Positions 47,201 to 56,871 of a stretch of DNA of 64,000 nt are shown piece after piece; the stretch's first letter is position 1, and each line of letters starts with the position of its first letter. Source of the stretch: Streptomyces sp. NBC_01235 (lineage in GTDB: Bacteria > Actinomycetota > Actinomycetes > Streptomycetales > Streptomycetaceae); NCBI RefSeq assembly GCF_035989285.1, contig NZ_CP108513.1:8246001-8310000 (forward strand), given 5' to 3'. The notes under the pieces were generated by a model. The model was not told the DNA's origin, did not search any database, and worked only from the letters and a program-made list of their open reading frames with translations. The position numbers and the translations under genes are program-made.

Positions 47201-48193
47201 TCAGTCGGCCAACTGCGCAGAAAGCCAGTGCAGTTGGCGACGCACCTGCTCGGCCTCACCCCCCTCGTGCCCGTTGAACGGATACGGGTGGATCTCCTTC
47301 CGTGGATCCGTGCCGTCGCTCAGCTCCCCGTACCGGTTGAACGCCGCGTATGCCCCGCTCGGCGGACAGACCGTGTCGCGCAGACCCGTGCCGAAGTGGG
47401 CGCGGGCGCGGGCGCGGCGGGCGAAGGAGACGCCTTCCACGTAGGAGAGCGTGCGGTAGGCGGTTTCTTCGGCGCCGCGGTGGACGGAGAGGTAGGCGGC
47501 GATCTCGCCGTAGGGACCCGCGTCGGTGAGGGTCAGGGCACGCCGGATGCCGCACAGGAGCGGGGCCGTGACGAGGACGGCGGCCAGGTCGGGGACCAGG
47601 CCCGCGACGGCGAGGGCGAGTCCGCCGCCCTGACTGTTTCCGACGGCGACCGTGCGGGCGGGGTCCACGCCCGGCAGCACACGGACCGCCGTCACCGCGC
47701 GCACCGCGTCCGTGATCAGACGGCGGTAGTGGTAGTCCCGAGGGGAGAGGAGGCCGCGGACGGCCGGGCCGGGGCCGCCGGGCGCGGTGGCGTGCGGGTC
47801 GGGGGTGGCGCCTCCGTTGCCGTACTGGTCGCCCTGGCCGCGGTTGTCCATGAGCAGGTGGGCGTAACCTGCGTTCACCCAGGTCAGGCGCTCGTGGGGG
47901 AGACCGCGGCCGCGTCCGTAGCCGACGTACTCGACGACCGCTGGAAGCGGTTCCCGGGCATCGGCTGGAAGGCTCAACCAGGCGTGCACCGGATCCCCTG
48001 CGAAGCCCCGGAACGTCACGTCCCAGGTCTGCGTCAGACGGAGACCGGTTTCGACGGGGTGTACCGACACCACCGGCTCCCGCTGCTCGGCCTCCTTCAG
48101 GGTGTCACTCCAGAACGTGTCGAAGTCGGCGGGTTCGTCGGGCTCGGGTCGGTGGCGTTCCAGCTCCGGCAGCGTCAGGTCGAACGCGGGCAC
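47201..48193 (-). CDS. Acetylxylan esterase / cephalosporin-C deacetylase (AXE1, CE7-type)
   Basis: 330 residues. FDLTLPELERHRP is the typical N terminus. GYGRG then MDNRGQGDQYGNGG form the oxyanion region. The nucleophile is in VAVGNSQGGGLAL, the acid in LRDTVCPPS, and the catalytic His in NGHEGG. The GTG at 48193 is chosen: GAGGTG lies just upstream and the protein then starts as family members do. An ATG at 48241 has no ribosome site. No signal peptide, so it is cytoplasmic; it would remove acetyl groups from imported xylo-oligosaccharides. It is divergent from the transporter operon, with 271 bases between. Confidence 0.92.
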   Translation of the reverse strand: MPAFDLTLPELERHRPEPDEPADFDTFWSDTLKEAEQREPVVSVHPVETGLRLTQTWDVTFRGFAGDPVHAWLSLPADAREPLPAVVEYVGYGRGRGLPHERLTWVNAGYAHLLMDNRGQGDQYGNGGATPDPHATAPGGPGPAVRGLLSPRDYHYRRLITDAVRAVTAVRVLPGVDPARTVAVGNSQGGGLALAVAGLVPDLAAVLVTAPLLCGIRRALTLTDAGPYGEIAAYLSVHRGAEETAYRTLSYVEGVSFARRARARAHFGTGLRDTVCPPSGAYAAFNRYGELSDGTDPRKEIHPYPFNGHEGGEAEQVRRQLHWLSAQLAD

Positions 48194-48346
48194 GGGGGCA
48201 CCTCGCAGGGGTTGTGGGCGATCGATCGTTGCGTAGCTCATACAGAAATTTGCGGAGGACGGTAGCACCCAACTTCCCGGTTCTACCCAGCCCGTGAGCG
48301 ATTCCAACGCCACACGAAGTCCCACCAGCCCACCGTGCAGCATCCA

Positions 48347-48376
48347 TTGACAGCGCTTTCCGTGAGCCCTTACGTT
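48347..48376 (+). promoter_or_regulatory. Promoter of the oligosaccharide-transport operon with AGCGCTTTCC
   Basis: TTGACA (48347-48352) and TACGTT (48371-48376) are spaced 18 bases apart, a good vegetative promoter. AGCGCTTTCC at 48352-48361 lies inside it and recurs at 59515-59524, before the secreted-protein/GH67 transcript. That suggests a shared LacI-type repressor. Confidence 0.55.
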
Positions 48377-48400
48377 GCCGCAGAGTTACCGGTAAGGGCA

Positions 48401-48411
48401 CGAAAGTTTCG
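48401..48411. promoter_or_regulatory. CGAAA-N-TTTCG operator-like site
   Basis: CGAAAGTTTCG is a perfect palindrome in the leader of the transporter operon. It fits the CGAA-N-TTCG core reported for the xylan-related LacI regulator BxlR in Streptomyces, as I remember it. It would link this operon to xylo-oligosaccharide control. Confidence 0.5.
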
Positions 48412-48464
48412 AGATCACGCGCTGCGAATCGAGCGTTTCGAAGAACGCCCCGGGAGGCCCGAGC

Positions 48465-49454
48465 ATGAGCACCTCCACCACATCGGCCCCACCCCCAGGA
48501 ACCCAGGACCGGCCGCCCAAGACCCGGCACGGTCCCACGCCTTTGGCCGCGCGGCGTGGCTGGCGGCGGGCGCTGCGACGGGACTGGCAGCTGTACTCGC
48601 TGGCCGTGCTGCCGCTGCTGTTCTTCCTGGTCTTCCGCTACCTGCCGATGATCGGCAACGTGATCGCCTTCCGTCGCTTCGAACCGGGCGGTTCGATCCT
48701 GGGGGAGCGGTGGGTGGGGCTGCGCTACGTGCGGATGTTCCTGACCGACCCGACCTTCTGGCAGGTCTTCCGCAACACGCTGTGGCTCGGCGGGCTGACG
48801 CTGGTGTTCTGTTTTCCCATCCCGATCGTCCTGGCGCTGCTGCTCAACGAGGTGCGCCGGCGCTCGCTGAAACGGTTCGTGCAATCGATTTCGTATCTGC
48901 CGCACTTCCTGTCGATCGTGATCGTCGCGGGCATCACCATGCAGATGCTGGCCACGGACGGCCCGGTCAACCATGTACTGGGCTGGTTCGGCCACGACCC
49001 GGTCCGGTTCATCCAGGAACCGGGCTGGTTCCGCACGATCTACGTGGGCTCGGAGGTCTGGCAGACCGCCGGCTGGGGCACGATCCTCTATCTCGCCGCG
49101 CTCACCACGATCGACGAGGACCTTTACGAGGCCGCCCGCATCGACGGCGCCAGCCGCTGGCGGCAGATCTGGCACGTCACCCTGCCCGGAATCCGGCCCA
49201 CCATGATCACGCTGCTGATCCTCAACATCGGCACGTTCATGGCGGTCGGCTTCGAGAAGGTCCTGCTGCTGTACAACCCGCTGACCTATCCGACGGCCGA
49301 CGTGGTCTCCACCTACCTCTACCGTGCCGGCGTCGAGTCCAACAGCTTCAGCTACGCCGCCGCCATCGGGCTGTTCGAAGCGATCATCGGCCTGGTGCTG
49401 ATCACCGGCGCGAACCAGTTGTCGCGACGCACAGTGGGGACGAGCCTGTGGTGA
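48465..49454 (+). CDS. ABC sugar importer permease, LplB/UgpA type
   Basis: 329 residues. Six transmembrane helices follow a ~40-residue polar N terminus. The LplB-type marks YLPMIGNVIAFRRF and the EAA loop, EAARIDGASRWRQIWHVTLPGI, contact the ATPase. GGGAGG before the ATG. It is the first gene of a six-gene operon (permease, permease, binding protein, GH39, DUF624, GH42) under the promoter at 48347. As usual in Streptomyces, no ATPase gene is present, so the shared MsiK-type ATPase is presumably used. The enzymes suggest xylo-oligosaccharides or similar as cargo. Confidence 0.93.
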   Translation: MSTSTTSAPPPGTQDRPPKTRHGPTPLAARRGWRRALRRDWQLYSLAVLPLLFFLVFRYLPMIGNVIAFRRFEPGGSILGERWVGLRYVRMFLTDPTFWQVFRNTLWLGGLTLVFCFPIPIVLALLLNEVRRRSLKRFVQSISYLPHFLSIVIVAGITMQMLATDGPVNHVLGWFGHDPVRFIQEPGWFRTIYVGSEVWQTAGWGTILYLAALTTIDEDLYEAARIDGASRWRQIWHVTLPGIRPTMITLLILNIGTFMAVGFEKVLLLYNPLTYPTADVVSTYLYRAGVESNSFSYAAAIGLFEAIIGLVLITGANQLSRRTVGTSLW

Positions 49455-50365
49455 GCCTTCTGACCCCCCGTGCTCCGCGTCCGCGCACCTCCGTGAACCA
49501 GCCCACCCGCGGCTACCGCGTTTTCCAGGGCGTCAACGGAGTGATCCTCACCCTCGTCGTGCTCGTGACCCTCTACCCCTTCGTCACCATCGTCGCCCGG
49601 TCCTTCAGCGGCGAACGTCAGATCCGCGCCGGTGAAGTGAACCTGTGGCCCAAGGGGTTCAACCTCACCACTTACAAGATCGTCGTCCAGGACTCGATGT
49701 TCTGGCGAAACTACGGAAACACCGTGCTCTACACGGTTCTCTCCACCGTCGTCGCCATGGTTCTGACGACCTGTTATGCCTACGTCCTGTCGAAGAGAAA
49801 CCTCAAGGGTCGTGGTTTCCTCGTCGGTGTCGCCGTGTTCACCATGTTCTTCACCGGCGGCCTGATCCCCAACTACGTTCTGGTCACCAGCCTCGGCCTG
49901 AAGAACTCCGTCTGGGCGATCGCGCTGCCCAACGCGATCAGCGTCTTCAACCTGCTGGTGATGAAGGCCTTCTTCGAGAGCCTGCCGACCGAGCTGGAGG
50001 AGGCCGCGGAGATCGACGGGCTGAGCACGTACGGCGTCCTGCTCAGGATCGTGCTGCCGCTGTCCAAAGCCGTCATCGCGACGATGGTGCTCTTCTACTC
50101 GGTGTCGTTCTGGAACTCCTGGTTCTCGGCGTACCTCTACATGGACCGGACGGAGCTCATGCCGGCCACCGTCTATCTGCGCAACCTCATCTCGGGCGCC
50201 ACCACGGGTGGCAACGCCGGCGCCGGCACGGCAGAGCTCAGCCAGGTCGGGGCGAACATCCAGGCGGTCACGATCGTGCTGACGTCACTGCCCATTCTCT
50301 GTGTGTACCCGTTCGTCCAGCGCTTCTTCGTCTCGGGCGTGATGCTCGGCGCGGTCAAGGGCTGA
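49451..50365 (+). CDS. ABC sugar importer permease, LplC/YtcP type
   Basis: 304 residues. Six transmembrane helices, with the EAA loop EEAAEIDGLSTYGVLLRIVLPLSK. TMFFTGGLIPNYVLV and GAVKG at the end are typical of LplC. The GTG start overlaps the TGA of the first permease gene; a GTG three bases earlier is equally possible. Partner of the LplB-type permease and the lipoprotein at 50712. Confidence 0.92.
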   Translation: MSLLTPRAPRPRTSVNQPTRGYRVFQGVNGVILTLVVLVTLYPFVTIVARSFSGERQIRAGEVNLWPKGFNLTTYKIVVQDSMFWRNYGNTVLYTVLSTVVAMVLTTCYAYVLSKRNLKGRGFLVGVAVFTMFFTGGLIPNYVLVTSLGLKNSVWAIALPNAISVFNLLVMKAFFESLPTELEEAAEIDGLSTYGVLLRIVLPLSKAVIATMVLFYSVSFWNSWFSAYLYMDRTELMPATVYLRNLISGATTGGNAGAGTAELSQVGANIQAVTIVLTSLPILCVYPFVQRFFVSGVMLGAVKG

Positions 50366-50711
50366 GCCGGATGCCCAGGCCCCCGGCCCCTCGGTCCTGC
50401 ACGGCAGACCACCAGAACGAAGGAGTGTCCCTCGCCTTCCGGCCCCTGAACCGCATGAGGGCTGAGCCTCGGCGACAGACGCACCGGGTTGCGCTCCCGA
50501 CAGCGCCCTACGGCAGGACGGTCCCACATCGCACCCTGGGCACAGCAGAAGCCGACTCCGGTGGGAAGCGGGACCGATGAGGCCCCCACGCCGGGAGAGC
50601 CGGCGACAACAAGTCCGGTCGACGTCAATCACAACCGTTTTCCGGATGGCTCCGATTCGTTTCTTCAAGAGCTCGCACTGAGTCAGCCGTCGTACTAGGA
50701 GGATCTGAGTG
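50366..50711. other. Gap between permease and binding-protein genes
   Basis: 346 bases with no gene. GC-rich arms near 50379-50410 could fold into an mRNA stem. AGGAGGA at 50698-50704 is a very strong ribosome site for the next gene. Such a gap often lets the binding protein be made in excess over the permeases. Confidence 0.4.
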
Positions 50712-52364
50712 ATGAACGGCAAACAGCTGTCTAGGCGTCAGATCATGGCCGCCGCAGGCTTCATCGGCCTTGCAACCCTCACCGGCTGTGGCAGCGGCGA
50801 GGACGGAGGGGACTCCAAGGACCTCTCCAAGAAACAGAACGGTGCCATGAAGGAGTACCGGACCGGTCAGCAGTTCAAGGCGTCGAAGCCGCTTTCCTTC
50901 TCGGTTCTGCACAACAACAACCCGAACTATCCGATGAAGGACAGCTGGCTGTTCTGGAAGGAACTCACCAAGCGCACCGGCATCACGCTGAAGCCGATCG
51001 CCGTCCCGCTCAGCGACTACGAGAAGAAGCGCAGCGTCCTCATCGGTGCGGGCGACGCCCCGTTCCTGATCCCCAAGACCTACCACCCGTCGGAGGCCGC
51101 CTTCGTTTCGTCGGGCGCGATCCTCCCGGTCAGCGAGTACGTGCACCTGATGCCCCACTTCCAGGACAAGGTCAGAAAATGGAAGCTGGAGCCGGAGCTC
51201 GACTCCATCCGGCAGGCCGACGGCAAGTACTACCTCCTCCCCGGCCTGCACGAGAAGGTCAAGGCCGGTTACTCGCTGTCCCTGCGCACGGACGTCCTCG
51301 ACAAGCTCGGTCTGAGCCTGCCCACCACCTGGGCCGAGGTGTACGACGTCTTCAAGGCGATCAAGGCCGAATACCCGGATCGCTATCCCTTCTCCGACCG
51401 TTGGAGCACCAACACCCCTTTCCCCGCAGCGGCGTTGCTCAGTTACCTCGGCCAGGCGTACGGCGTAAAGGCGGGCTGGACCTACGACAACATCAGCTTC
51501 GACCCGAAGGCGGGGGAGTTCGTCTTCACCGGCGCGTCGGACGGCTACCGCCAGATGGTCGAGTACCTGAGAAAGCTGGTCGCCGAGAAACTGGTGGATC
51601 CGGACAGTTTCACCCAGCCCGACGACGACGCGGTGCAGAAACTGCTGGGCGAGAAATCCTTTGCCATCAGCGCCAACCCCCAGGAGCTGGTCCAGAACTA
51701 CCGCTACAACCTGGAGAAACAGGTCAAGGGGGCGAAGATCGAGATGGTGCCGGTGCCGCTCGGTCCGGCCGGCCCGGTGGTGATGGGCGGCGCCCGGCTG
51801 GAAAACGGCCTCATGATCTCCACCAAGGCCCTCAAGAGCGACACCTTCGTCGCGATGATGCAGTTCGTCGACTGGCTGTGGTATTCGGACGAGGGCCAGC
51901 GGTTCGCCAAGTGGGGTGTCCAGGGAGTCACCTACACGTACACCGGCGGCCAGTACGAGCTCGAGCCGGGGATCTCCCTCATGGGCGCGAATGCGGACGC
52001 CCCGAAGGACCTTCAGAAGGACTACGGCTTCTTCAACGGCGTCTTCACCTACGGCGGCAGCTGGGCGCTGGTCTCCTCTTCCTTCGGCCCGGACGAGAAG
52101 AAGTTCCAGGACGCCATGGCCCAGCGCGAACAACTGCCCATCGACCCGGCCCACCCGCTGCAGTCCGTGGAGCAGGAGCAGGCCTCGCTCTGGGACACCC
52201 CCCTCAGGGACCACGTCACCCAGAACATGCTCAAGTTCGCCCTCGGCAAGCGGCCGCTGTCCGAATGGGGCGACTACGTCACCGAGTTGAAGGCCAAGAA
52301 CATGGATCAGCTCGTCGGCCTGCACAACAAGGCGCGCGAACGTTTCAAGAAGGAGAGCGGGTGA
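50712..52364 (+). CDS. Extracellular sugar-binding lipoprotein, LplA type
   Basis: 550 residues. The signal carries twin arginines (SRRQIM) and a lipobox LTGC with C26 as the acylated residue, so it may use the Tat route before membrane anchoring. The rest is the large LplA/YtcQ family-1 solute-binding fold (~550 residues, longer than usual maltose-type proteins). AGGAGGA sits seven bases before the ATG; a GTG three bases earlier is unlikely. It captures the oligosaccharide for the LplB/LplC-type permeases. The stop overlaps the GTG of the GH39 gene. Confidence 0.92.
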   Translation: MNGKQLSRRQIMAAAGFIGLATLTGCGSGEDGGDSKDLSKKQNGAMKEYRTGQQFKASKPLSFSVLHNNNPNYPMKDSWLFWKELTKRTGITLKPIAVPLSDYEKKRSVLIGAGDAPFLIPKTYHPSEAAFVSSGAILPVSEYVHLMPHFQDKVRKWKLEPELDSIRQADGKYYLLPGLHEKVKAGYSLSLRTDVLDKLGLSLPTTWAEVYDVFKAIKAEYPDRYPFSDRWSTNTPFPAAALLSYLGQAYGVKAGWTYDNISFDPKAGEFVFTGASDGYRQMVEYLRKLVAEKLVDPDSFTQPDDDAVQKLLGEKSFAISANPQELVQNYRYNLEKQVKGAKIEMVPVPLGPAGPVVMGGARLENGLMISTKALKSDTFVAMMQFVDWLWYSDEGQRFAKWGVQGVTYTYTGGQYELEPGISLMGANADAPKDLQKDYGFFNGVFTYGGSWALVSSSFGPDEKKFQDAMAQREQLPIDPAHPLQSVEQEQASLWDTPLRDHVTQNMLKFALGKRPLSEWGDYVTELKAKNMDQLVGLHNKARERFKKESG

Positions 52365-53869
52365 TCAGCGTCCCCGTCGAGCCGATGGGCCGGCTCTCCG
52401 ACGCCTGGCGGCTCTGCGTCGGCACCGGCCGCCTCGAACTCGCCCTGCGCCGCGACTACCAGGACTCCCTCGCACTGCTTCAGCGCGAAATCGGTTTCCG
52501 ATACATCCGCGGCCATGGCCTGCTCAGTGACGGCATGGGGGTGTACCGCCCGTACGACCACGAGGGCACCCGCCGCGTCCACCACTCCTTCAGCTACGTC
52601 GACCAGGTCGTCGACGCATATCTGGCAGCCGGCATCCGCCCCTTCCTCGAACTCGGCTTCATGCCCGCGGAGTTGGCATCGGGAACGCAGAGCGTCTTCT
52701 GGTGGCGCGGCAACGTCACCCCGCCCCGATCCCACCGTGAGTGGGCCGACCTGGTCCGCGCCACCCTGACCCACCTCGTCGACCGCTACGGCCTCGACGA
52801 GGTCCGCACCTGGCCGATCGAGGTGTGGAACGAGCCCAACCTGTCCGACTTCTGGCAGGACGCCGACGAAAAGGCGTACCACCGGTTGTACGAGGTCACC
52901 GCGCGCACCGTGAAGGAGGTGGACGCCGGTCTCCAGGTCGGGGGCCCGGCGATCTCACCTGGCGCCGACGACTGGCTGGAGAGGTTCGCGGAGTTCGCGG
53001 AACACCGGGACGTGCCCGTCGACTTCGTGTCGAAGCACGCCTACACCTCCGGCCCCGCGCAGCACGTACCGTTCGGCGTCCACCAGACTCTGGCCCCGGC
53101 ATCCGGCCTGCTCGACCAGTTCGCCACACCCCGCGAACTTCTCAAAGACACCCGGCTGTTCGAACTCCCGGTCCATATAACGGAGTTCAATTCCTCCTAC
53201 CGTCCGGACAACCCGATCCACGACACCGCCTTCCATGCCGCATACCTGGCCCCCGTCCTCGCGCACGGCGGCGACCTCGCCGACTCCTTCTCGTACTGGA
53301 CGTTCAGCGACATGTTCGAGGAAACCGGTGTCCCCACGGCCCTCTTCCACGGTGGCTTCGGGCTGCTCACCCACCGGCAGGTCAGGAAACCGACATACCA
53401 TCTGTACGCGTTCATGGCCCGGATGGGGTCCGACCTGCTGGCGCGCGGCGACGACCATCTCGTCACCCGCCACCCCGACGGCCGGGTCACCGTTCTGGCC
53501 TGGGCGCCCGTCGACCCGACCGGCGAGACCCCCGGCCCCGACCGGCACGTGCTGCGCCTGTCCCTCCCGGTCGCGGCCCGAGAGGTCTTCGTCCGCCGGT
53601 CCACCGTCGACGAGGAGCACGGAAACGCGTACACCGCCTGGCGGCACATGGGCAGCCCGCGCTCGCCGAAGCCCGGGCAGCTGGACGTCCTGCACGAGGC
53701 CGCCGAGCCCGCCCGCAGCCACCGGCGGCTGCCCGCTTCCAAGGGGCGCGCCGAGTTGGACCTCACCCTGACCCGTCACGAGGTCACTCTCGTCGAGCTC
53801 ACCCCGGTCGCCGACGAGACCCCGCCCTGGTGGGACGAACGACGGCTGCTCGGCGGGGCGGCGTCATGA
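52361..53869 (+). CDS. Glycoside hydrolase family 39 beta-xylosidase
   Basis: 502 residues, family length. Acid/base E158 in IEVWNEPNLSDFW and nucleophile E275 in VHITEFNSSY are both present. FRYIRGHGLLSDGMGVY opens the barrel and a C-terminal beta domain follows. It would split xylobiose and short xylo-oligosaccharides in the cytoplasm after import. The GTG start overlaps the binding-protein stop. No signal peptide. GH39 also contains iduronidases and other activities, but bacterial operon members are mostly beta-xylosidases. Confidence 0.92.
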   Translation: MISVPVEPMGRLSDAWRLCVGTGRLELALRRDYQDSLALLQREIGFRYIRGHGLLSDGMGVYRPYDHEGTRRVHHSFSYVDQVVDAYLAAGIRPFLELGFMPAELASGTQSVFWWRGNVTPPRSHREWADLVRATLTHLVDRYGLDEVRTWPIEVWNEPNLSDFWQDADEKAYHRLYEVTARTVKEVDAGLQVGGPAISPGADDWLERFAEFAEHRDVPVDFVSKHAYTSGPAQHVPFGVHQTLAPASGLLDQFATPRELLKDTRLFELPVHITEFNSSYRPDNPIHDTAFHAAYLAPVLAHGGDLADSFSYWTFSDMFEETGVPTALFHGGFGLLTHRQVRKPTYHLYAFMARMGSDLLARGDDHLVTRHPDGRVTVLAWAPVDPTGETPGPDRHVLRLSLPVAAREVFVRRSTVDEEHGNAYTAWRHMGSPRSPKPGQLDVLHEAAEPARSHRRLPASKGRAELDLTLTRHEVTLVELTPVADETPPWWDERRLLGGAAS

Positions 53870-54035
53870 GCCCGGCAAGAGCTTCGAGACCGCTGTGCTC
53901 CCCCACCGCCCGACTGGCGGGGACGTGCCACACCAGCACGGTGAGCGATGTCGAGACCGCTTTCCCTCCTTGCCGCCGGCTGCCTCCTTGCCGCCGGTTG
54001 TCCCGCAGCCGCCGGCCGTCCCGCGGAGAAGCCTC

Positions 54036-54110
54036 ATGAGCAGCACACTGAGCTGTTTCGGAACCGGTCTCCCGTCCCCTCACCTGTCACCGGCGACGGA
54101 GGCCTCATGA
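54036..54110 (+). CDS. 24-residue leader-like ORF duplicating the next gene's start
   Basis: ATG at 54036 to TGA 54108-54110. It encodes MSSTLSCFGTGLPS, then ten more residues. The next gene begins MSTVNTVSFGTGPLS, and the DNA around both ATGs (CCTCATGAGCA...) is alike, so one start region is a copy of the other. The stop overlaps the next ATG (ATGA), so it may couple translation, or simply be duplication debris. Confidence 0.4.
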   Translation: MSSTLSCFGTGLPSPHLSPATEAS

Positions 54111-54790
54111 GCACCGTGAACACCGTGAGTTTCGGCACCGGGCCTCTCTCCCGCGCCGCCGCCCTCCTGCACACCCTCCTCACCGTCGAGGCCCTGCTCC
54201 TGGCGACGAGCGCCCCAGGCCTCGTCGGTCTGCTCTTCCTGGGCCCCGACCCGGCCAACCTGCCCCTCGCGGCCGTCTGCCTGCTCCCGCTCGGGCCGGC
54301 CGCCTCCGCCGCGCTGTACACCCTGCACCACCGCAGCCGCGACCTCACCGACCTTCACCCGGCCCGCGTGTACACGCGCGGCTGGCGGCTCAACGCCCTC
54401 CCCGCGCTGAAGCTCTGGGCACCCCTGCTGGCCTGGCTGACCGTGATCGCGTTCACCCTCACCCACTTCGCCGCCACCGGCCTGCCCGGCTGGTGGGCGG
54501 TGCTCCTCGGGGCCATCGGCGTGGCATCCCTGCTCTGGGGCGCCCACGCCCTCGTCCTCACCTCGTTGTTCACGTTCCGCGCCCGTGACACCGCCCGCCT
54601 CGCCGTGTACTTCCTGCTCCGGCGCGGGCGCGTCACCCTCGCCGCGGCCTCTCTGCTCGTCCTGGCCGGTGCTCTGACCGCCCTGCTCACAGAGGCCCTG
54701 CCCGCCCTGCTGGCCGCACCGCTGCTGCTCTCCCTGCTGCAGTCGAGCCGCCCGGTGATCGTCGAGACCCAGGAGGACTTCACCGCATGA
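54107..54790 (+). CDS. DUF624 (YesL-like) membrane protein
   Basis: 227 residues with five to six hydrophobic helices. RAAALLHTLLTVEALLLATSAPGLVGL at the start and the R..D.....FRARDTARLAVYFLLRRGR region resemble YesL/DUF624. This family is regularly found in LplABC-type sugar-transport operons, as here, and its role is unknown. The stop overlaps the ATG of the GH42 gene. Confidence 0.8.
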   Translation: MSTVNTVSFGTGPLSRAAALLHTLLTVEALLLATSAPGLVGLLFLGPDPANLPLAAVCLLPLGPAASAALYTLHHRSRDLTDLHPARVYTRGWRLNALPALKLWAPLLAWLTVIAFTLTHFAATGLPGWWAVLLGAIGVASLLWGAHALVLTSLFTFRARDTARLAVYFLLRRGRVTLAAASLLVLAGALTALLTEALPALLAAPLLLSLLQSSRPVIVETQEDFTA

Positions 54791-56832
54791 CTGCCCCCGA
54801 CACCGGAAACGACGGCCGGCTCCCGAGCACCGACAAGATCCCGTACGGCGGCGACTACAACCCCGAGCAGTGGCCGCAGCAGGTCTGGGACGAGGACCAC
54901 CGCCTGTTCACCCAGGCCGGCATCGACACCCTCACCGTCGGCGTCTTCAGCTGGTCACTCACCCAACCGGCCGAGGATGTGCACGACTTCACGATCCTCG
55001 ACCGCATCCTCGACCGCGCCGCCGCCGAGGGCCGCCAGGTCTGCCTCGCCACCGGAACCGCCGCCCTCCCGCCCTGGCTCGCGAAGAGGCACCCCGAGGT
55101 GAACCGGACCGACTTCGAGGGCCGACGGCACCGATACGGCCAACGGCACAACTTCTGCCCCAGCTCGCCCGCGTACCGCCGACTGGCCACCACCCTGGCC
55201 GGACGCCTCGCCGAACGGTACGCCGGACACCCGGCGTTGCTGGCCTGGCACATCAACAACGAGTACGGCGGAGCCTGTTACTGCGACCTGTGTGCCGGAG
55301 CCTTCCGCGGCTGGCTGCGCGAACGGCACGGCACACTCGACACTCTCAACGACGCCTGGTGGACCACCTTCTGGTCGCATCACTACACCGACTGGGACGA
55401 GATCGAGCCGCCCAGCGCCCTCACCGAGCACTGGCGCGGCCCCGACCACACCGCCTTCCAGGGCATCACCCTCGACTACCAGCGCTTCATGACCGACGCC
55501 CTGCTCGGCTGTTTCACCGCGGAGAAGGAGGCCATCCGCGCCCACGACCCGGACACGCCCGTCACCACCAACCTCATGGGTGCCTACCGCCCGCTCGACT
55601 ACCACCGCTGGGCGCCCCACCTCGACTTCGCCTCCTGGGACAACTACCCGCCCCTCGACGCCCCGCCCACCCGTCCGGCCCTCGCCCACGACCTGATGCG
55701 CGGCCTCAAGGGCGGCGCCCCCTTCTGGCTGATGGAGCAGACCCCGTCCACCACCGCCTGCCGCGACGTCAACCCGCTGCGCCGTCCCGGCGAACTCCGC
55801 CTCGCCACCTGGCAGGCCATCGCCCACGGCGCGGACGCCGCCCTCTACTTCCAGATGCGTGCCTCACGAGGAGCCTGCGAGAAGTACCACGGCGCGGTCA
55901 TCGGCCACGCGGGTCGCGACGACACCCGGGTATTTGGTGAAGTCGCCTCCATCGGACGTGAGCTGACCGAACTCGGAGCGGTCACGCTCGGTTCCCGGAC
56001 CCCCGCCCGGACCGCCCTCCTCTTCGACTGGGACAGCTGGTGGGCCCTGGAGATCTCCGACGGCCCCTCCCGACCGGTCCGCTACACAGACGTCGTACAC
56101 GCCTACTACCGGGCCGCTCGCGAGGCCGGGGCCGACGTGGACGTCGTGGCGGTGACCGCCGACCTGACGCCGTACGACGTGGTCATCGCGCCGGTGCTCC
56201 ACCTCGTCAAGGGAGATCTGGCCGAGCGCCTGGAGGCCGTGGCCCGGCGCGGCGGCACCGTCCTCGCCACCTTCCTCACAGCCCGCGCGGACGAACACGA
56301 CCGCGCCTTCCTCGCCGACGTCCCCGGCCCACTGGCCCCCCTCATGGGCATCCGCGTCGACGAGTGGGACGCACGTCCAAAGGACGTCGTACAGCCCATA
56401 CACATGGGGGAGTTCACGACCGGGGCCCGTCTCGTCTTCGAGCTCGTCCAGCTGCGCGGCGCCGAACCGGTCGCCACCTACGGCGCCGACTTCTACGCGG
56501 GCATCCCGGCCGTGACCCGCAACGACTTCGGCACGGGAGAGGCCTGGTACGTGGCGACCGCCCTCGACCAGCCGGGCGTCGACCACGTCGTGGGCCGTGT
56601 CCTCGCCCGCCACGACCTGATCGGCCCCTACGCCGACCACCGCACCGTCGAGACCGCGACCCGGGTCGCCCCCGACGGCACGCGCCTGCTCTTCCTGCTC
56701 AACCACGAGGTGGAACCGGCTCACCTGACCGCCCACACCCCCGCCACCGACCTCCTCACCGGCAAACGGTTCGATCAGGGCGAGGCCCTGACCCTGGACC
56801 CGCTGGGCGTGGCGGTCCTTCGGTTCCAGTAG
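54787..56832 (+). CDS. Glycoside hydrolase family 42 beta-galactosidase
   Basis: 681 residues. The TIM barrel starts at IPYGGDYNPEQWP. Acid/base E159 lies in HINNEYGGACYCDLC, and nucleophile E317 in PFWLMEQTPS. The Cys residues of the NNEYGGACYCDLC segment form the zinc site seen in many GH42 enzymes. The trimerisation domain (about 400-610) and a small C-terminal beta domain are complete. Last gene of the operon. It would remove beta-galactosyl (or alpha-L-arabinosyl) ends from imported hemicellulose fragments. It converges on the GH67 gene with only 39 bases between. Confidence 0.95.
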   Translation: MTAPDTGNDGRLPSTDKIPYGGDYNPEQWPQQVWDEDHRLFTQAGIDTLTVGVFSWSLTQPAEDVHDFTILDRILDRAAAEGRQVCLATGTAALPPWLAKRHPEVNRTDFEGRRHRYGQRHNFCPSSPAYRRLATTLAGRLAERYAGHPALLAWHINNEYGGACYCDLCAGAFRGWLRERHGTLDTLNDAWWTTFWSHHYTDWDEIEPPSALTEHWRGPDHTAFQGITLDYQRFMTDALLGCFTAEKEAIRAHDPDTPVTTNLMGAYRPLDYHRWAPHLDFASWDNYPPLDAPPTRPALAHDLMRGLKGGAPFWLMEQTPSTTACRDVNPLRRPGELRLATWQAIAHGADAALYFQMRASRGACEKYHGAVIGHAGRDDTRVFGEVASIGRELTELGAVTLGSRTPARTALLFDWDSWWALEISDGPSRPVRYTDVVHAYYRAAREAGADVDVVAVTADLTPYDVVIAPVLHLVKGDLAERLEAVARRGGTVLATFLTARADEHDRAFLADVPGPLAPLMGIRVDEWDARPKDVVQPIHMGEFTTGARLVFELVQLRGAEPVATYGADFYAGIPAVTRNDFGTGEAWYVATALDQPGVDHVVGRVLARHDLIGPYADHRTVETATRVAPDGTRLLFLLNHEVEPAHLTAHTPATDLLTGKRFDQGEALTLDPLGVAVLRFQ

Positions 56833-56871
56833 CCGTTTCGGGCCCGCGGCTTCAGCAGCCGTTCCGAGGCA

